Shown: positions 26,098 to 34,698, counted from the stretch's first letter. The stretch is DNA of 64,000 nt from an uncultured Tessaracoccus sp. (GCF_947255005.1 NZ_CAMYFI010000003.1:1-64000), one strand, 5' to 3'. Notes: generated by a model from the letters alone, not told the origin. Translations and numbers: made by a program.

Positions 26098-26103
26098 GCG
26101 CAG

Positions 26104-26109
26104 ATCTTA
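26104..26109 (-). promoter_or_regulatory. -10 box of the paralogue A gene, leaderless layout
   Basis: Minus-strand TAAGAT, 6 nt, ATG at 26097. It lies 50 bp from the divergent tRNA-Gly gene. Confidence 0.55.
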
Positions 26110-26158
26110 TCGCGTGGATCGCGCAGGACGTTCGTCGCTGCTATGATCAATCCGCGTT

Positions 26159-26229
26159 GCGGATGTAGCTCAATGGTAGAGCCCTAGTCTTCCAAACTAG
26201 CTACGCGGGTTCGATTCCCGTCATCCGCT
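26159..26229 (+). tRNA. tRNA-Gly (anticodon TCC)
   Basis: 71 nt without CCA. Acceptor GCGGATG (26159-26165) pairs with CATCCGC (26222-26228); D arm GCTC-AATGGTA-GAGC; anticodon arm CTAGT-CTTCCAA-ACTAG with TCC; T arm GCGGG-TTCGATT-CCCGT. The 3' CCA is not encoded. It marks the left edge of the accessory region. Confidence 0.97.
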
Positions 26230-26237
26230 CGAACACA

Positions 26238-26279
26238 CAGGTGGCGGCCATGTCCTTATCCGGAACTGGCCGCCACCTG
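26238..26279. terminator. Bidirectional hairpin between tRNA-Gly and the araB-like gene
   Basis: Perfect 13-bp arms CAGGTGGCGGCCA (26238-26250) and TGGCCGCCACCTG (26267-26279). It serves the end of the tRNA on the plus strand and of the seven-gene sugar operon on the minus strand. Confidence 0.75.
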
Positions 26280-26300
26280 CGCTGTGCGGGCTGCGATGGG

Positions 26301-27962
26301 TTACGCGCGTGCTTCGCGGCGCATGCCCCGCAGCGTGTGCATAATCTCCTTGTGCTCTCGCCCGAAATAGTCGTGCAGTTGCTGGTAGATCGCGAACAGC
26401 TTGTCGTACTTCGCCGCGCGTTCCTCATCGACGGTGTACGCGTTGGGATTCTTGGCACCCATAGCCTGTGAGGCCGCTCTAGCGTCGGTGTACACACCAG
26501 CAGCTACCGCCGCGAATACTGCGGAGCCGAGGCTTCCGGTCTGCTCGGTCTCCGCGACGGACAGCGGCACTCGGCAGATGTCGCAGTACAGCTGCATAAT
26601 CCAGCGGTTCTTGGTAACACCGCCACAGGCGATGAGCTCGTTCACTGCAATGCCAGCCTTACGGAACGACTCGATGATGGTTCTGGCACCAAACGCCGTA
26701 GACTCGACGAGCGCACGGTACTGCTCCTCCGGCTTCGTGGCCAGAGTCTGCCCAACGAGCAGCCCGGTGAGGCCCGCGTCGGACAGCACGGAGCGGTTGC
26801 CGTTGTGCCAATCCAATCCCACGAGCCCATGCTCACCCACAACTTGCTTCGCACCAAGGTCAGACAGCAACTCATGAATACTGATACCTCGACGATCTGC
26901 TTCCTCGAAGTAGGAGGCAGGAACGCAGTTATCAATAAACCAAGCGAAAATATCACCGACCGCAGACTGACCCGCCTCGTAGCCCCACAGCCCATCGATG
27001 ATCCCGCCATCGACCACCCCGAATACGCCCGGTACTTCGACGAGTTGCTCGTCGGAGATGACGTAGCAATTCGAGGTGCCCATAATTGCCGTCATTTGGC
27101 CAGGTTCGAGACCCTGCACCGCCGCAGCGGCAACGTGGGCATCGATGTTTCCGGTGGCGACAGCAATGCCCGGGCGCAACCCAAGGAGTTCTGCTGTTTG
27201 CTCGGTCAAGCTGCCAGCTCGAGCACCAAGGGGGATGATCGGGGCATTCAGCTTCTCCTCGAAGATACCTTCGAATCCAGGGGCAACTTCGCGAAGGAAA
27301 TCATCCGACGGATACTTGCCATCTTGCCAGTTAAACTTGTATCCCGCGTTGGCCGCCGAGTACTGAAGCTTCCCGGTAAGCCACCAGATGATCCAATCCA
27401 GTGCGTTACAGAACACCTCAGTAGCTTCGTAGACTTCCGGCGCCTTGTTGAAGGTTTCCAAGGCCTTAGGCAGACCCATCTCAGAGTTGAGAATACCTCC
27501 GTAACGCCCGAGCCAATCTTCACCACGTTCGCGCGCGACTTCCACAATGCGATTTGCCTCGGCAACACCACCGTGATGCTTCCACAGTTTCACCCAGGCA
27601 TGCGGGTTATTGCGGTACTCGTCAAGCTCACACAGCGGAGTGCCGTCGTTCTTGCAAGCAAGCACTGTCGCTGATGTGAAGTCGATGCCGATTCCGACAA
27701 TTTGTGCGGGATCAACGCCTGCGTCTTTCACCGCACCGCGCACTGCTTCCACGGTAGCCATCCGATAATCATTCGGATCTTGCAGCGCGAACTCAGCGGG
27801 CAGCTTCTGCCCGTCGGCAGCGGTGAGCACATCGTCCATCACGCCGTGTGCATACTCCGAGACAGCGGTACCCAGTTCTGCACCGTCGGAAGCGCGAACC
27901 ACGAGCGCACGGCTCGAGAGGGTTCCGAAGTCGATACCGATGACGTATTGCTCGTCGGCCAC
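26301..27962 (-). CDS. AraB-like FGGY kinase (ribulokinase family)
   Basis: 553 aa, the length of ribulokinases. The N-terminal phosphate motif is GIDFGTLSSRALVV (about 7-20); the hinge and C-terminal motifs are IMGTSNCYV, GLDWHNGNRS and IACGGVTKNRWIMQ. These are hallmarks of AraB, which phosphorylates L-ribulose and related ketoses or polyols. No AraA isomerase or AraD epimerase is encoded nearby, so the substrate may differ. GTG start at 27962 has GGAAGGAAG upstream. It is the last gene of the operon, 28 bp after the AraM-like gene, and looks less GC-rich than the flanking housekeeping genes. Confidence 0.85.
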   Translation of the reverse strand: MADEQYVIGIDFGTLSSRALVVRASDGAELGTAVSEYAHGVMDDVLTAADGQKLPAEFALQDPNDYRMATVEAVRGAVKDAGVDPAQIVGIGIDFTSATVLACKNDGTPLCELDEYRNNPHAWVKLWKHHGGVAEANRIVEVARERGEDWLGRYGGILNSEMGLPKALETFNKAPEVYEATEVFCNALDWIIWWLTGKLQYSAANAGYKFNWQDGKYPSDDFLREVAPGFEGIFEEKLNAPIIPLGARAGSLTEQTAELLGLRPGIAVATGNIDAHVAAAAVQGLEPGQMTAIMGTSNCYVISDEQLVEVPGVFGVVDGGIIDGLWGYEAGQSAVGDIFAWFIDNCVPASYFEEADRRGISIHELLSDLGAKQVVGEHGLVGLDWHNGNRSVLSDAGLTGLLVGQTLATKPEEQYRALVESTAFGARTIIESFRKAGIAVNELIACGGVTKNRWIMQLYCDICRVPLSVAETEQTGSLGSAVFAAVAAGVYTDARAASQAMGAKNPNAYTVDEERAAKYDKLFAIYQQLHDYFGREHKEIMHTLRGMRREARA

Positions 27963-27990
27963 GTTAATTTCTTCCTTCCACGTTGCGCTG

Positions 27991-29349
27991 TCACTCGGTC
28001 CAGGGGCGCTGACCCCAGAAGCCATCGTCCTGGAAGAGCACGTCAACGAATTCCTCCAGCAGACCCGCCTCGTACACGAAGTCGAGCAGCGTGTAGCGGG
28101 ATCGAATCATCTGGGCACGGAAGTACGTTTCGTAGAACCGCTCACGCGTCACGCCAATCTGCGACGGGTGGTAGATGCCGCCCACCTTCTTCAGCAGAGT
28201 TTCCACTTCCTCAGCGGGCATGACCTGCGCGGCGCACCGCTCACGGATCGTCGGCCATTTCTCGGCCACCAGCTCGAGGCGGGCACGCAGTTGGTCGTCG
28301 TCGATGTACTTGCCCATGGTTTGCTTCACAGCGGGTTCTACCTGGTCCCCTGTGAAGTTCGCACGTACACGAGCCTCCATCTGCTCAGCGGTGGGCCATT
28401 TCGCGACGGCAGCGTCAATGTCGAGCTTGGTGAAGTCAGTCTCAAGAACCTTGGCCCACATCGCAAGCATCGCGATGGTACCGAGCCCCACCTTGAACCC
28501 GTGCGTGAGCGGCGGATCGAGCTCCATTCCGAGGTGCTCCATTTCCCACAGGTGGGAGAACTGGTGCCCCGCACCGGATGCTGGGCGGGAGCTGACGCGG
28601 TATTTCTGCATGGCCAGACCCGACATGATGAGGCCCTCGACCAGCCCGCGGAATGATTCAGGCTTGCCCTCGACGAGGCCCTCCGGATCGCTGATGGCAG
28701 ACTGCAGCGGCCCCTGGACGAGGTCCCACACCTCCTGGTCAATGGCCTCAACACCCAGTTCGTCGGCGATGATCCAGTCCGCACCCGCCGGAACTTTTTC
28801 AATCAGGTCACCCACACCGGTTGCAGTGCAACGCTGGGGGGCGGCGGCCATCGTCGGAAGGTCACCGATGATGGCCTTGGGTGCGCGGCAGGCCATGGTG
28901 TGCTTGAAGCCGTTTTCGGTGATCGAGGACCCGAAGGCCGCGTAACCATCCATAGATGCTGCGGTGCACACCACCATGTAGCGGCGGCCGAGCTCGTGGC
29001 TGGCGAGCTTCACCATGTCGTTGAGCGTGCCAGAACCGATGACTACGGCGATGGTTTCTTCCTTGGCGAGAAACTCGCGAATTACCCCGACGTTGTCATA
29101 CGACGCGTACACAGTCGGCGTTGCCGGGAATTCCAGCGGGTCTGCCAGATCCACGCCTGCCGCCTCAAGCGAGGCCTTCACGGGTTCGCCAGCTGCGGCC
29201 CACGTGTTGCCATCGTAGATAAGCACTCCGCGCGCACCGGGGAAGTTTTCGACGAACACCCGTCCGGTCTCGTCGAGAACATCGTGTCCCATCACTACGA
29301 CATCGGTGTCGTCGCAGTCTCCAAGGGCTCGTTCAATCAAGTCAGACAT
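27991..29349 (-). CDS. AraM-like sn-glycerol-1-phosphate dehydrogenase family protein
   Basis: 452 aa. NAD-binding GSGTLND and metal-ligand positions SMDGYAAFGSS (Asp), GAGHQFSHLWEM (His) and LTHGFKVGLG (His) match the iron/zinc-dependent G1P dehydrogenase branch. B. subtilis AraM, encoded in the arabinose operon, reduces dihydroxyacetone phosphate to G1P. Placed here between two FGGY kinases, it could instead oxidise or reduce a sugar- or polyol-phosphate; the sequence alone does not decide. ATG at 29349 with AAGGAG about 11 nt upstream. Spacing to its neighbours is 28-29 bp on both sides. Confidence 0.85.
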   Translation of the reverse strand: MSDLIERALGDCDDTDVVVMGHDVLDETGRVFVENFPGARGVLIYDGNTWAAAGEPVKASLEAAGVDLADPLEFPATPTVYASYDNVGVIREFLAKEETIAVVIGSGTLNDMVKLASHELGRRYMVVCTAASMDGYAAFGSSITENGFKHTMACRAPKAIIGDLPTMAAAPQRCTATGVGDLIEKVPAGADWIIADELGVEAIDQEVWDLVQGPLQSAISDPEGLVEGKPESFRGLVEGLIMSGLAMQKYRVSSRPASGAGHQFSHLWEMEHLGMELDPPLTHGFKVGLGTIAMLAMWAKVLETDFTKLDIDAAVAKWPTAEQMEARVRANFTGDQVEPAVKQTMGKYIDDDQLRARLELVAEKWPTIRERCAAQVMPAEEVETLLKKVGGIYHPSQIGVTRERFYETYFRAQMIRSRYTLLDFVYEAGLLEEFVDVLFQDDGFWGQRPWTE

Positions 29350-29378
29350 GCCTTGTCACTCCTTGTACTTTCGTGTGC

Positions 29379-30938
29379 TTACCGTGCGGACTCGTGGTCA
29401 ACGATCTGGTGGATCGTCGGCTGCAACTGCGGGTAGGTCTCGCAGTAGCGATCAACATAGAACTGGTATTCCTCATGAATTTCCTGATTCGGCTCGTACA
29501 CGTCGATCTCGTGCACCATGTGCTTCGCAGCTTCGGGCAGGTCCTTGTAGATCCCTGCACCGACAGCCGCGATCATGCAGGTGCCGAGTACCACCGCGTC
29601 TCCCACCTCAGTGACTGAGATCGGCACGCCGGTTACGTCTGCGTGCATCTGCATCCAGTTACGGCTCTTCGTGGCGCCGCCGCACGCAACCATTCGTGTC
29701 ACGTCGAAGCCGGCAGCAGTCATCGCGCGCAGGTTGTGGGCTGTGCCGTAACAGACCGCCTCCTGCAGCGCGTGGTACACGTGCGCCTGCGTGTGCATCA
29801 GCGAAAGCCCCGTGATGGTGCCCCGCGCCTTCGAATCCGAGTACGGCGTGCGGTTGCCCTGGAAATACTCGTTGACGACGAGACCGTCAGAGCCGGGTGG
29901 AATATGCGCAGCTTGCTCGTTCAGCACGTCGTATGGATTCAGGCCGATCTTCTCGGCCGCGTGCACCGTGTCGCCCGCAAAGTTGTCTCGGAACCACTTG
30001 ATGACGGAACCCGTCGACACCTGACCGCCTTCGACAGTGTACTGGCCAGGCACTACACCGTCGGTGTAGGCACCGAAGAATCCCTTTCCGTGAATCTCTT
30101 CGGCGGACTGACCGGTGAGCACGTGCGACGAGCCGGTGATGAGCGCCATCGATCCGGGCGCGAGCACACCCAAGCCAATCTGACCCGCCCAGGCATCGGC
30201 AAGGCCCTGCGCAACTGGGATGCCAGGGCGCAATCCCAACAACTGTGCAGCAATGGTGCCAAGCGTCCCGACGGGCTCTCCGATGTCGAGCACCCGCTCG
30301 GGAATCTTGTCGAACACGTCACCACAGCCGATGGTCTCGTAGAAGTCGACTGGCCAACCACCTTTGTTGCGGTTGTAGTACATCCGCAGCGCCGCCGAGT
30401 TGATGTTCGTCGTCCACTCACCAGTGAGCTTGAAAGTGAGCCAGTCCGGAGCGTCGACGAGGCGTGATGCATGCTTATAGGTTTCGGGCTCATGCTCGCG
30501 CAACCATGCTGCTTTGAAGGGGTACCACTCAGCGATGGCCGGGGCTGTGCCTGCCCCGTTGTAGAGGCGTGCCACTGAGTCAGATTGCTCGGCCCTAGCT
30601 GCCTGCTCGGTGGCGCGCACGTCCATCCACATGATGGCCGGACGTAGCGCGTCGCCCTTCTCATTCATCGCGACCATCGTGAGGGTGGTGGCGTCATAGG
30701 AGATGCCTGCAATTTCTGCGGGCGACACGCCAGAGAGTTCCAGCGCCTTGCGGCAGGAGGCCTGCAGTGCCTTCCACCATTCGTCCGGGTCTTGCTCGGC
30801 ATAGCCGGGACGCGGGTGCGTGGTCTTGTACGGCGTCGCGGCGAACGTCAACGGGCGCCCCTGCACGTCGAAGATGGCGACACGGCAGGATTCGGTGCCG
30901 TAATCGATGCCCAAGAGGTACGGGCCTTCAGGAATCAT
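29379..30938 (-). CDS. FGGY-family carbohydrate kinase
   Basis: 519 aa. The N-terminal motif GIDYGTESCRVAIFD and the C-terminal ACGGATKSRNWMQ plus ITGSSHVLTG are those of FGGY kinases. It is distinct from the AraB-like protein two genes downstream (different length and motifs), so the operon carries two non-redundant kinases. Substrate unknown; pentulose, tetritol or pentitol kinases are possible. AAAGGAG precedes the ATG at 30938, which fixes the start. It is 47 bp downstream of the HAD phosphatase gene. Confidence 0.87.
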   Translation of the reverse strand: MIPEGPYLLGIDYGTESCRVAIFDVQGRPLTFAATPYKTTHPRPGYAEQDPDEWWKALQASCRKALELSGVSPAEIAGISYDATTLTMVAMNEKGDALRPAIMWMDVRATEQAARAEQSDSVARLYNGAGTAPAIAEWYPFKAAWLREHEPETYKHASRLVDAPDWLTFKLTGEWTTNINSAALRMYYNRNKGGWPVDFYETIGCGDVFDKIPERVLDIGEPVGTLGTIAAQLLGLRPGIPVAQGLADAWAGQIGLGVLAPGSMALITGSSHVLTGQSAEEIHGKGFFGAYTDGVVPGQYTVEGGQVSTGSVIKWFRDNFAGDTVHAAEKIGLNPYDVLNEQAAHIPPGSDGLVVNEYFQGNRTPYSDSKARGTITGLSLMHTQAHVYHALQEAVCYGTAHNLRAMTAAGFDVTRMVACGGATKSRNWMQMHADVTGVPISVTEVGDAVVLGTCMIAAVGAGIYKDLPEAAKHMVHEIDVYEPNQEIHEEYQFYVDRYCETYPQLQPTIHQIVDHESAR

Positions 30939-30985
30939 GGTGCTCTCCTTTGAGGTATTGAAAAGTGGTGTGGGAACCGAGGTGC

Positions 30986-31834
30986 CTATTCCGTCCAACC
31001 CAGTTCGTCCCAGACGCTTGCCGGAATCAACTGGTCGATACGTTCGAGAACCCACGTGGGGCGCTCAGACTCGGGGAGACGTTCGGCGTCGCCAGCCTTC
31101 GCTTCACCCGTCAGCACGCATGCCGAGCGCATGCCACCGTCGACGGCCATCTTGATGTCCGTTTGAAGGCGGTCGCCCACCATGACGCACCTCGCCGGGT
31201 TCACGTCGAGACCGGCGAGGGCTTCCTCGAGCATAATGGGCGACGGTTTGCCCATGCTGGCCGAGCACTGCACCCCCGTGCAGGCTTCGATAGCGGCAGT
31301 CATGGCTGCACAGTCGGGTTCGCCGCGGCCTTCCGGGAATGGACAGAATCGGTCGGGGTTCGTCTGAATCAGGATCGCGCGCTTGTGGTACCAGATGGCG
31401 TCGAAAGCGATCTGGAGTTTGCGGTAGTCGAAGGAGCGGTCGTACGAGGCGACGACCACGTCGATCTTCTCCGGGTCTTCACTCAAGGTGAAACCATTGG
31501 CGCGCAGGGCGTTTTGGAGCGGTTCCTCACCCACCACGAACAACGTGGAATCCGGGTGATGGTGCTTCAGCCAGTTCACCGTCGTGACCACTGTGTTCGA
31601 GATTTCTTCGATCTTGGCGGGGATCCCCAAGCGCTGAAGCTTCTCCAGATACATCTCGGGATCTTTGGTGGGGTTGTTCGACAAGAACCTGACGGGGATA
31701 TCCCGACGGCGAAGCTCTCCCAGCATGCGCTGTGCACCGGGCAGTAGCTCGTCGCCGAGATAGATCGTGCCGTCGAGGTCGAAGACGTAGGCTTGGCAGA
31801 ACTCTTCCGGACGGCTAGTGGTGGGTGTGGACAC
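30986..31834 (-). CDS. HAD-IIA phosphatase, AraL/NagD-like
   Basis: 282 aa. HAD motifs: YVFDLDGTIYLG (I, nucleophile Asp), FLSNNPTKD (II), a Lys in SMGKPSPIM (III) and CVMVGDRLQTDI (IV). The C2-type cap between II and III puts it in subfamily IIA with NagD and B. subtilis AraL, a promiscuous sugar phosphatase of the arabinose operon. In this operon it may remove toxic phosphosugar intermediates. The start is taken as the GTG at 31834, with AAGGAG 5 nt upstream; a GTG at 31840 would overlap that SD. Confidence 0.87.
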   Translation of the reverse strand: MSTPTTSRPEEFCQAYVFDLDGTIYLGDELLPGAQRMLGELRRRDIPVRFLSNNPTKDPEMYLEKLQRLGIPAKIEEISNTVVTTVNWLKHHHPDSTLFVVGEEPLQNALRANGFTLSEDPEKIDVVVASYDRSFDYRKLQIAFDAIWYHKRAILIQTNPDRFCPFPEGRGEPDCAAMTAAIEACTGVQCSASMGKPSPIMLEEALAGLDVNPARCVMVGDRLQTDIKMAVDGGMRSACVLTGEAKAGDAERLPESERPTWVLERIDQLIPASVWDELGWTE

Positions 31835-31850
31835 TCTCACTCCTTACGAC

Positions 31851-32930
31851 TTACGACAGCAGTGCTGCCAGGCTGACAACGATGGTGTTTGAAATCCAGA
31901 TCGCAGCGGCCGGGGGGTCAATGTGGCTGACGCCGCGGGCGTACCACAGCCGCGCGAAAAACTCGCCGAACGCTGCTGCCATCACGCCGAACATGGCCGC
32001 GAGGATGAGCGCAACCGAAGCCATCAGCCATGCATGCGAATCCCAGGCGCTGGTTGCCACCCAGGTGAACTCGGCGAAGGTGGAGCCCATCAACAGGGGG
32101 TAGAACTGCACTGCGGCAAGCCCCGAGGTAATGGTCACGTGGTGCTGCACGGGCATGTTGCGGTTGGTAATCAAGAACAAGATGATGACCGCTGAGATAC
32201 CGAACGTGAACGATTGGGCGTTCGCGGCAGCAAGCTGGTTTGGAATGCCCAGTTCGGTGAAGCGGGCTCCGACGTTGGCCGCCAGGAACAGGGAGGCGCC
32301 GCCCGCCAGGATGCCGAACAGTGAACCGATGGTGAGCAGCTGGCTCGGCTTCTCTTGCCATTCTAGCCAGCGGCCATTGGGACCGGGCTTGATTCGGTCC
32401 AACAGCTTGTTGCTGTCCTTATGAAACAGTTCGGGATTATGCAGCGAACCCTTGAACAGGCCCTTCCCCGGCTCACCGCCGAACATGAGGCGTGCGGTGA
32501 TACCAGAGATCAGGACGGTGAGTGCCACAGAGTCGGTGTGGGAACCGAACCAGGGAATGTTACTGATCCCAATCTGCACGAGGTAGCCGAAGATACCGAA
32601 AGCCGAACCGCACAGCAGCACAGAAGGGTGACCTAGGCCGGCCAGGGGTGTATTGACGTCCTTGGCGTCGGCGAAGTAGCGCCGGTATCGAGCGAAGGTG
32701 GCTGCTCCGACGCCTGCGGCAAAGGTGATGTGCGGTCCCATGAACGGGCCGAACGCCAGGTAGTCGAATCCGAAGGTCGAGCCCGTGGCGGCGAAGACGC
32801 CCCATGAGGCGAGTACGCAGAAGCCGGTGAGCACGAAGGCGTAGTTACCGCCAATTGCGGCACCCACCGCGCCGCCTGCTATGGCAGCCATTAAGCCGAA
32901 GAGGAAAACTCCGAGTGAGCTAGTGAACAT
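31851..32930 (-). CDS. Polytopic membrane protein, probable transporter of the sugar operon
   Basis: 359 aa with roughly nine or ten hydrophobic segments (starting FLFGLMAAIAGGAVGAAIGG) and one longer hydrophilic loop near 165-195 (GSLHNPELFHKDSNKLL). I do not recognise the family: there is no MFS, ABC or SSS signature, and no PTS EIIA/EIIB partner lies nearby. It is the only membrane protein in the operon, so uptake of the substrate is the simplest role. AAGGAA precedes the ATG. It is 16 bp upstream of the phosphatase gene. Confidence 0.7.
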   Translation of the reverse strand: MFTSSLGVFLFGLMAAIAGGAVGAAIGGNYAFVLTGFCVLASWGVFAATGSTFGFDYLAFGPFMGPHITFAAGVGAATFARYRRYFADAKDVNTPLAGLGHPSVLLCGSAFGIFGYLVQIGISNIPWFGSHTDSVALTVLISGITARLMFGGEPGKGLFKGSLHNPELFHKDSNKLLDRIKPGPNGRWLEWQEKPSQLLTIGSLFGILAGGASLFLAANVGARFTELGIPNQLAAANAQSFTFGISAVIILFLITNRNMPVQHHVTITSGLAAVQFYPLLMGSTFAEFTWVATSAWDSHAWLMASVALILAAMFGVMAAAFGEFFARLWYARGVSHIDPPAAAIWISNTIVVSLAALLS

Positions 32931-32969
32931 CGTCGTTCCTTGCGAGAGATAGTGTGATGTACTTTACCT

Positions 32970-33437
32970 TTAGCAGCCGAGGGTTTCTTGTTCGTAGCCG
33001 CAAATCAGATCGACGTTGCCCTTCGAGTGTGAAGAGGGGTCGAACTCGTAGCTGAGGAACTCCTTCGCCAGTCGACGGGCAAGCTCGCGTCCGATCACGC
33101 GCTCGCCCAAGCAGAGCACCTGCGCATCGTTCGACATGATGAGACGTTCCACGGAGAAGGAATCGTGTGCGGTGCTCGCCCGCACGCCCGGCACCTTGTT
33201 CGCCGAGATGGCCATGCCCATGCCCGTTCCGCAGACGAAGATGCCTCGATCTGCCTCGCCTGCGGCAATCTTCTTCGCCGCCGCAAATCCGACATGTGGG
33301 TACGCAGTGTCTTCACCCGGGGTGATGCCTGCGTCAATCACTTCGTCGACGCGCGGGTCCTGCTCAAGGTCGGCCTTGATTGCTTCCTTGTAATTCACGC
33401 CTGCCGGGTCGGCGGCGACAACGATCTTCAAACCCAT
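32970..33437 (-). CDS. RpiB/LacAB-family sugar-phosphate isomerase
   Basis: 155 aa. It carries the Cys-type active site IFVCGTGMGMAISANK, as in E. coli RpiB and LacA/LacB, and so differs from the second RpiB at 42195-42635, which lacks that Cys. Family members isomerise ribose-5-P, allose-6-P, galactose-6-P or tetrulose phosphates. Within this operon a special aldose/ketose phosphate is more likely than ribose-5-P. GGAGAAG precedes the ATG at 33437. It is the first structural gene after the operator region. Confidence 0.88.
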   Translation of the reverse strand: MGLKIVVAADPAGVNYKEAIKADLEQDPRVDEVIDAGITPGEDTAYPHVGFAAAKKIAAGEADRGIFVCGTGMGMAISANKVPGVRASTAHDSFSVERLIMSNDAQVLCLGERVIGRELARRLAKEFLSYEFDPSSHSKGNVDLICGYEQETLGC

Positions 33438-33501
33438 GTCTTCTCCATTGCTCCTTTGCTGGGGTGCCGTAGTTGCACGGCACTGTGAACTGAGCATCAA
33501 T

Positions 33502-33520
33502 GTAACACAGAACGTGTTAC
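33502..33520. promoter_or_regulatory. Probable DeoR operator upstream of the sugar operon
   Basis: GTAACAC (33502-33508), 5 nt, GTGTTAC (33514-33520): a perfect 7-bp inverted repeat in the gap between the regulator and the isomerase gene. On the minus strand a TTGAAG and a TACATT flank or overlap it, so a bound repressor would cover the promoter. Confidence 0.55.
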
Positions 33521-33524
33521 TTCA

Positions 33525-33539
33525 AACAGGGGCCCTGTT
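33525..33539. promoter_or_regulatory. Second inverted repeat in the sugar-operon control region
   Basis: AACAGGG, one base, CCCTGTT; perfect 7-bp arms directly next to the GTAACAC palindrome. It may be a second regulator site or a weak terminator of the DeoR gene, which ends at 33548. Confidence 0.45.
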
Positions 33540-33547
33540 ATATGGGG

Positions 33548-34354
33548 CTAGTCTCCCACGCCAACCACAGTGAGCGGCACCCCGGCGTCAAGCAGATGCG
33601 TGCGCAAGGCGTCGGGTATGCCGCTGTCGACCACTACATGTGCGAAGTCGGTGAGCGTCGCGAACTGATGCAACGCGCGACGCTGAAACTTCTCATGTTC
33701 CAGCAGCAAGATGGGCTCCTCTGCTTGTGCGATCATGGCCTGCTTTACAGCGGCGACTCCTGCATCAGGGTGATAGCACCCCAACCCATCAATGCCCGAC
33801 GCTGACAGGATGCACTGCCCCACACTCATGGTTCGGATCTGTGCGAGCGCAACTGGGCCTGTCAAGGCCTGCGCCCAAGCCTGGTAGTCACCGCCCACGA
33901 CGATGAGCTTTGCTGCCCGCCGCTCGCCAGTGACTTCTCTGGCTACGAGCAATGAGTTCGTGACGATAGTAATGGCATCGAGCCCCTCTAACGCGCGCAG
34001 AAGCCATACCGCCGAGGTGGAGTCATCCACCATCACCGAGGTGGCCGGGCGCACCAAATCTGCCGCTGCCTTGGCCACCGCAAGTTTGTGCGCGTTGCTG
34101 CGCTCAAGCCGATATTCGGCATCAGCTTCATGCACACCGCTTGCAATTGCCACGACGATGCCTCGATGCCGCTGCAGAATCCCGCGCCGCTCGAGGGTGG
34201 CAATGTCACGGTAGACGGTCATCGTCGAGACACCTGTAGCTTTTTGCAATTCATCGATTGTGGCTCGCCCATTGCGGATGACTGTCTGCGCAATCAAGGC
34301 TTGCCGGGCAGCTCGTTTCTCCACGCCCGTGCGATTCCTGTCTTTGGATGTCAT
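33548..34354 (-). CDS. DeoR-family transcriptional regulator
   Basis: 268 aa. N-terminal winged helix (about 15-70) with RNGRATIDELQKATGVSTMT and RDIATLERRGIL, then a DeoRC sugar-phosphate-sensing domain (DDSTSAVWLLRAL, FQRRALHQFATLTDF). Such proteins usually repress sugar operons and are released by a phosphorylated intermediate. It is encoded at the head of the operon in the same direction, separated by 110 bp containing two palindromes. GGAGGAAGGA precedes the ATG at 34354. Confidence 0.9.
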   Translation of the reverse strand: MTSKDRNRTGVEKRAARQALIAQTVIRNGRATIDELQKATGVSTMTVYRDIATLERRGILQRHRGIVVAIASGVHEADAEYRLERSNAHKLAVAKAAADLVRPATSVMVDDSTSAVWLLRALEGLDAITIVTNSLLVAREVTGERRAAKLIVVGGDYQAWAQALTGPVALAQIRTMSVGQCILSASGIDGLGCYHPDAGVAAVKQAMIAQAEEPILLLEHEKFQRRALHQFATLTDFAHVVVDSGIPDALRTHLLDAGVPLTVVGVGD

Positions 34355-34475
34355 GCGCAGCGTCCTTCCTCCGACGTTGCCGATTACGATAGTGGCCACG
34401 ATGGAGGAGTGTGCGGCACGACGCGAAGCGCCCGGGCAGGAAATGCAGTAGACTGCCTTGGTCCCTTCAAGGGAA

Positions 34476-34551
34476 CGGGGCGTAGCGTAGTGGCTAGCGC
34501 GCCTGCTTTGGGAGCAGGAGACCGCAGGTTCGAGTCCTGTCGCCCCGACCA
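34476..34551 (+). tRNA. tRNA-Pro (anticodon TGG), CCA encoded
   Basis: 73 nt plus CCA. Acceptor CGGGGCG (34476-34482) pairs with CGCCCCG (34541-34547), discriminator A; anticodon arm CCTGC-TTTGGGA-GCAGG; T arm GCAGG-TTCGAGT-CCTGT. The sugar operon lies exactly between this tRNA and tRNA-Gly. The ~160 bp after it, up to the thioesterase, show nothing further. Confidence 0.97.
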
Positions 34552-34698
34552 CTCCCACCTGGCGTTGAGCCTGATCATCGAGTAGTAGCGAGATGCATTG
34601 CCGCTTTCAATGCGCCCGCTATATGGGCTGCTCAACCACCGAGAACAGCAGCTCCTTCACTACCGCCCTTCCGGCGCTTTTCAACCAGCCGCTGCGGC

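Noticed and set aside
26159..34551. Integrative element between the two tRNA genes
   Set aside because: No integrase, no excisionase and no duplicated tRNA 3' end were found, so only a looser insertion claim is made.
34384..34635. Frame with SGRQDSNLRSPAPKAGAL opposite tRNA-Pro
   Set aside because: This is the well-known false protein from translating a tRNA gene antisense; the same applies to MTGIEPA opposite tRNA-Gly at 26201.
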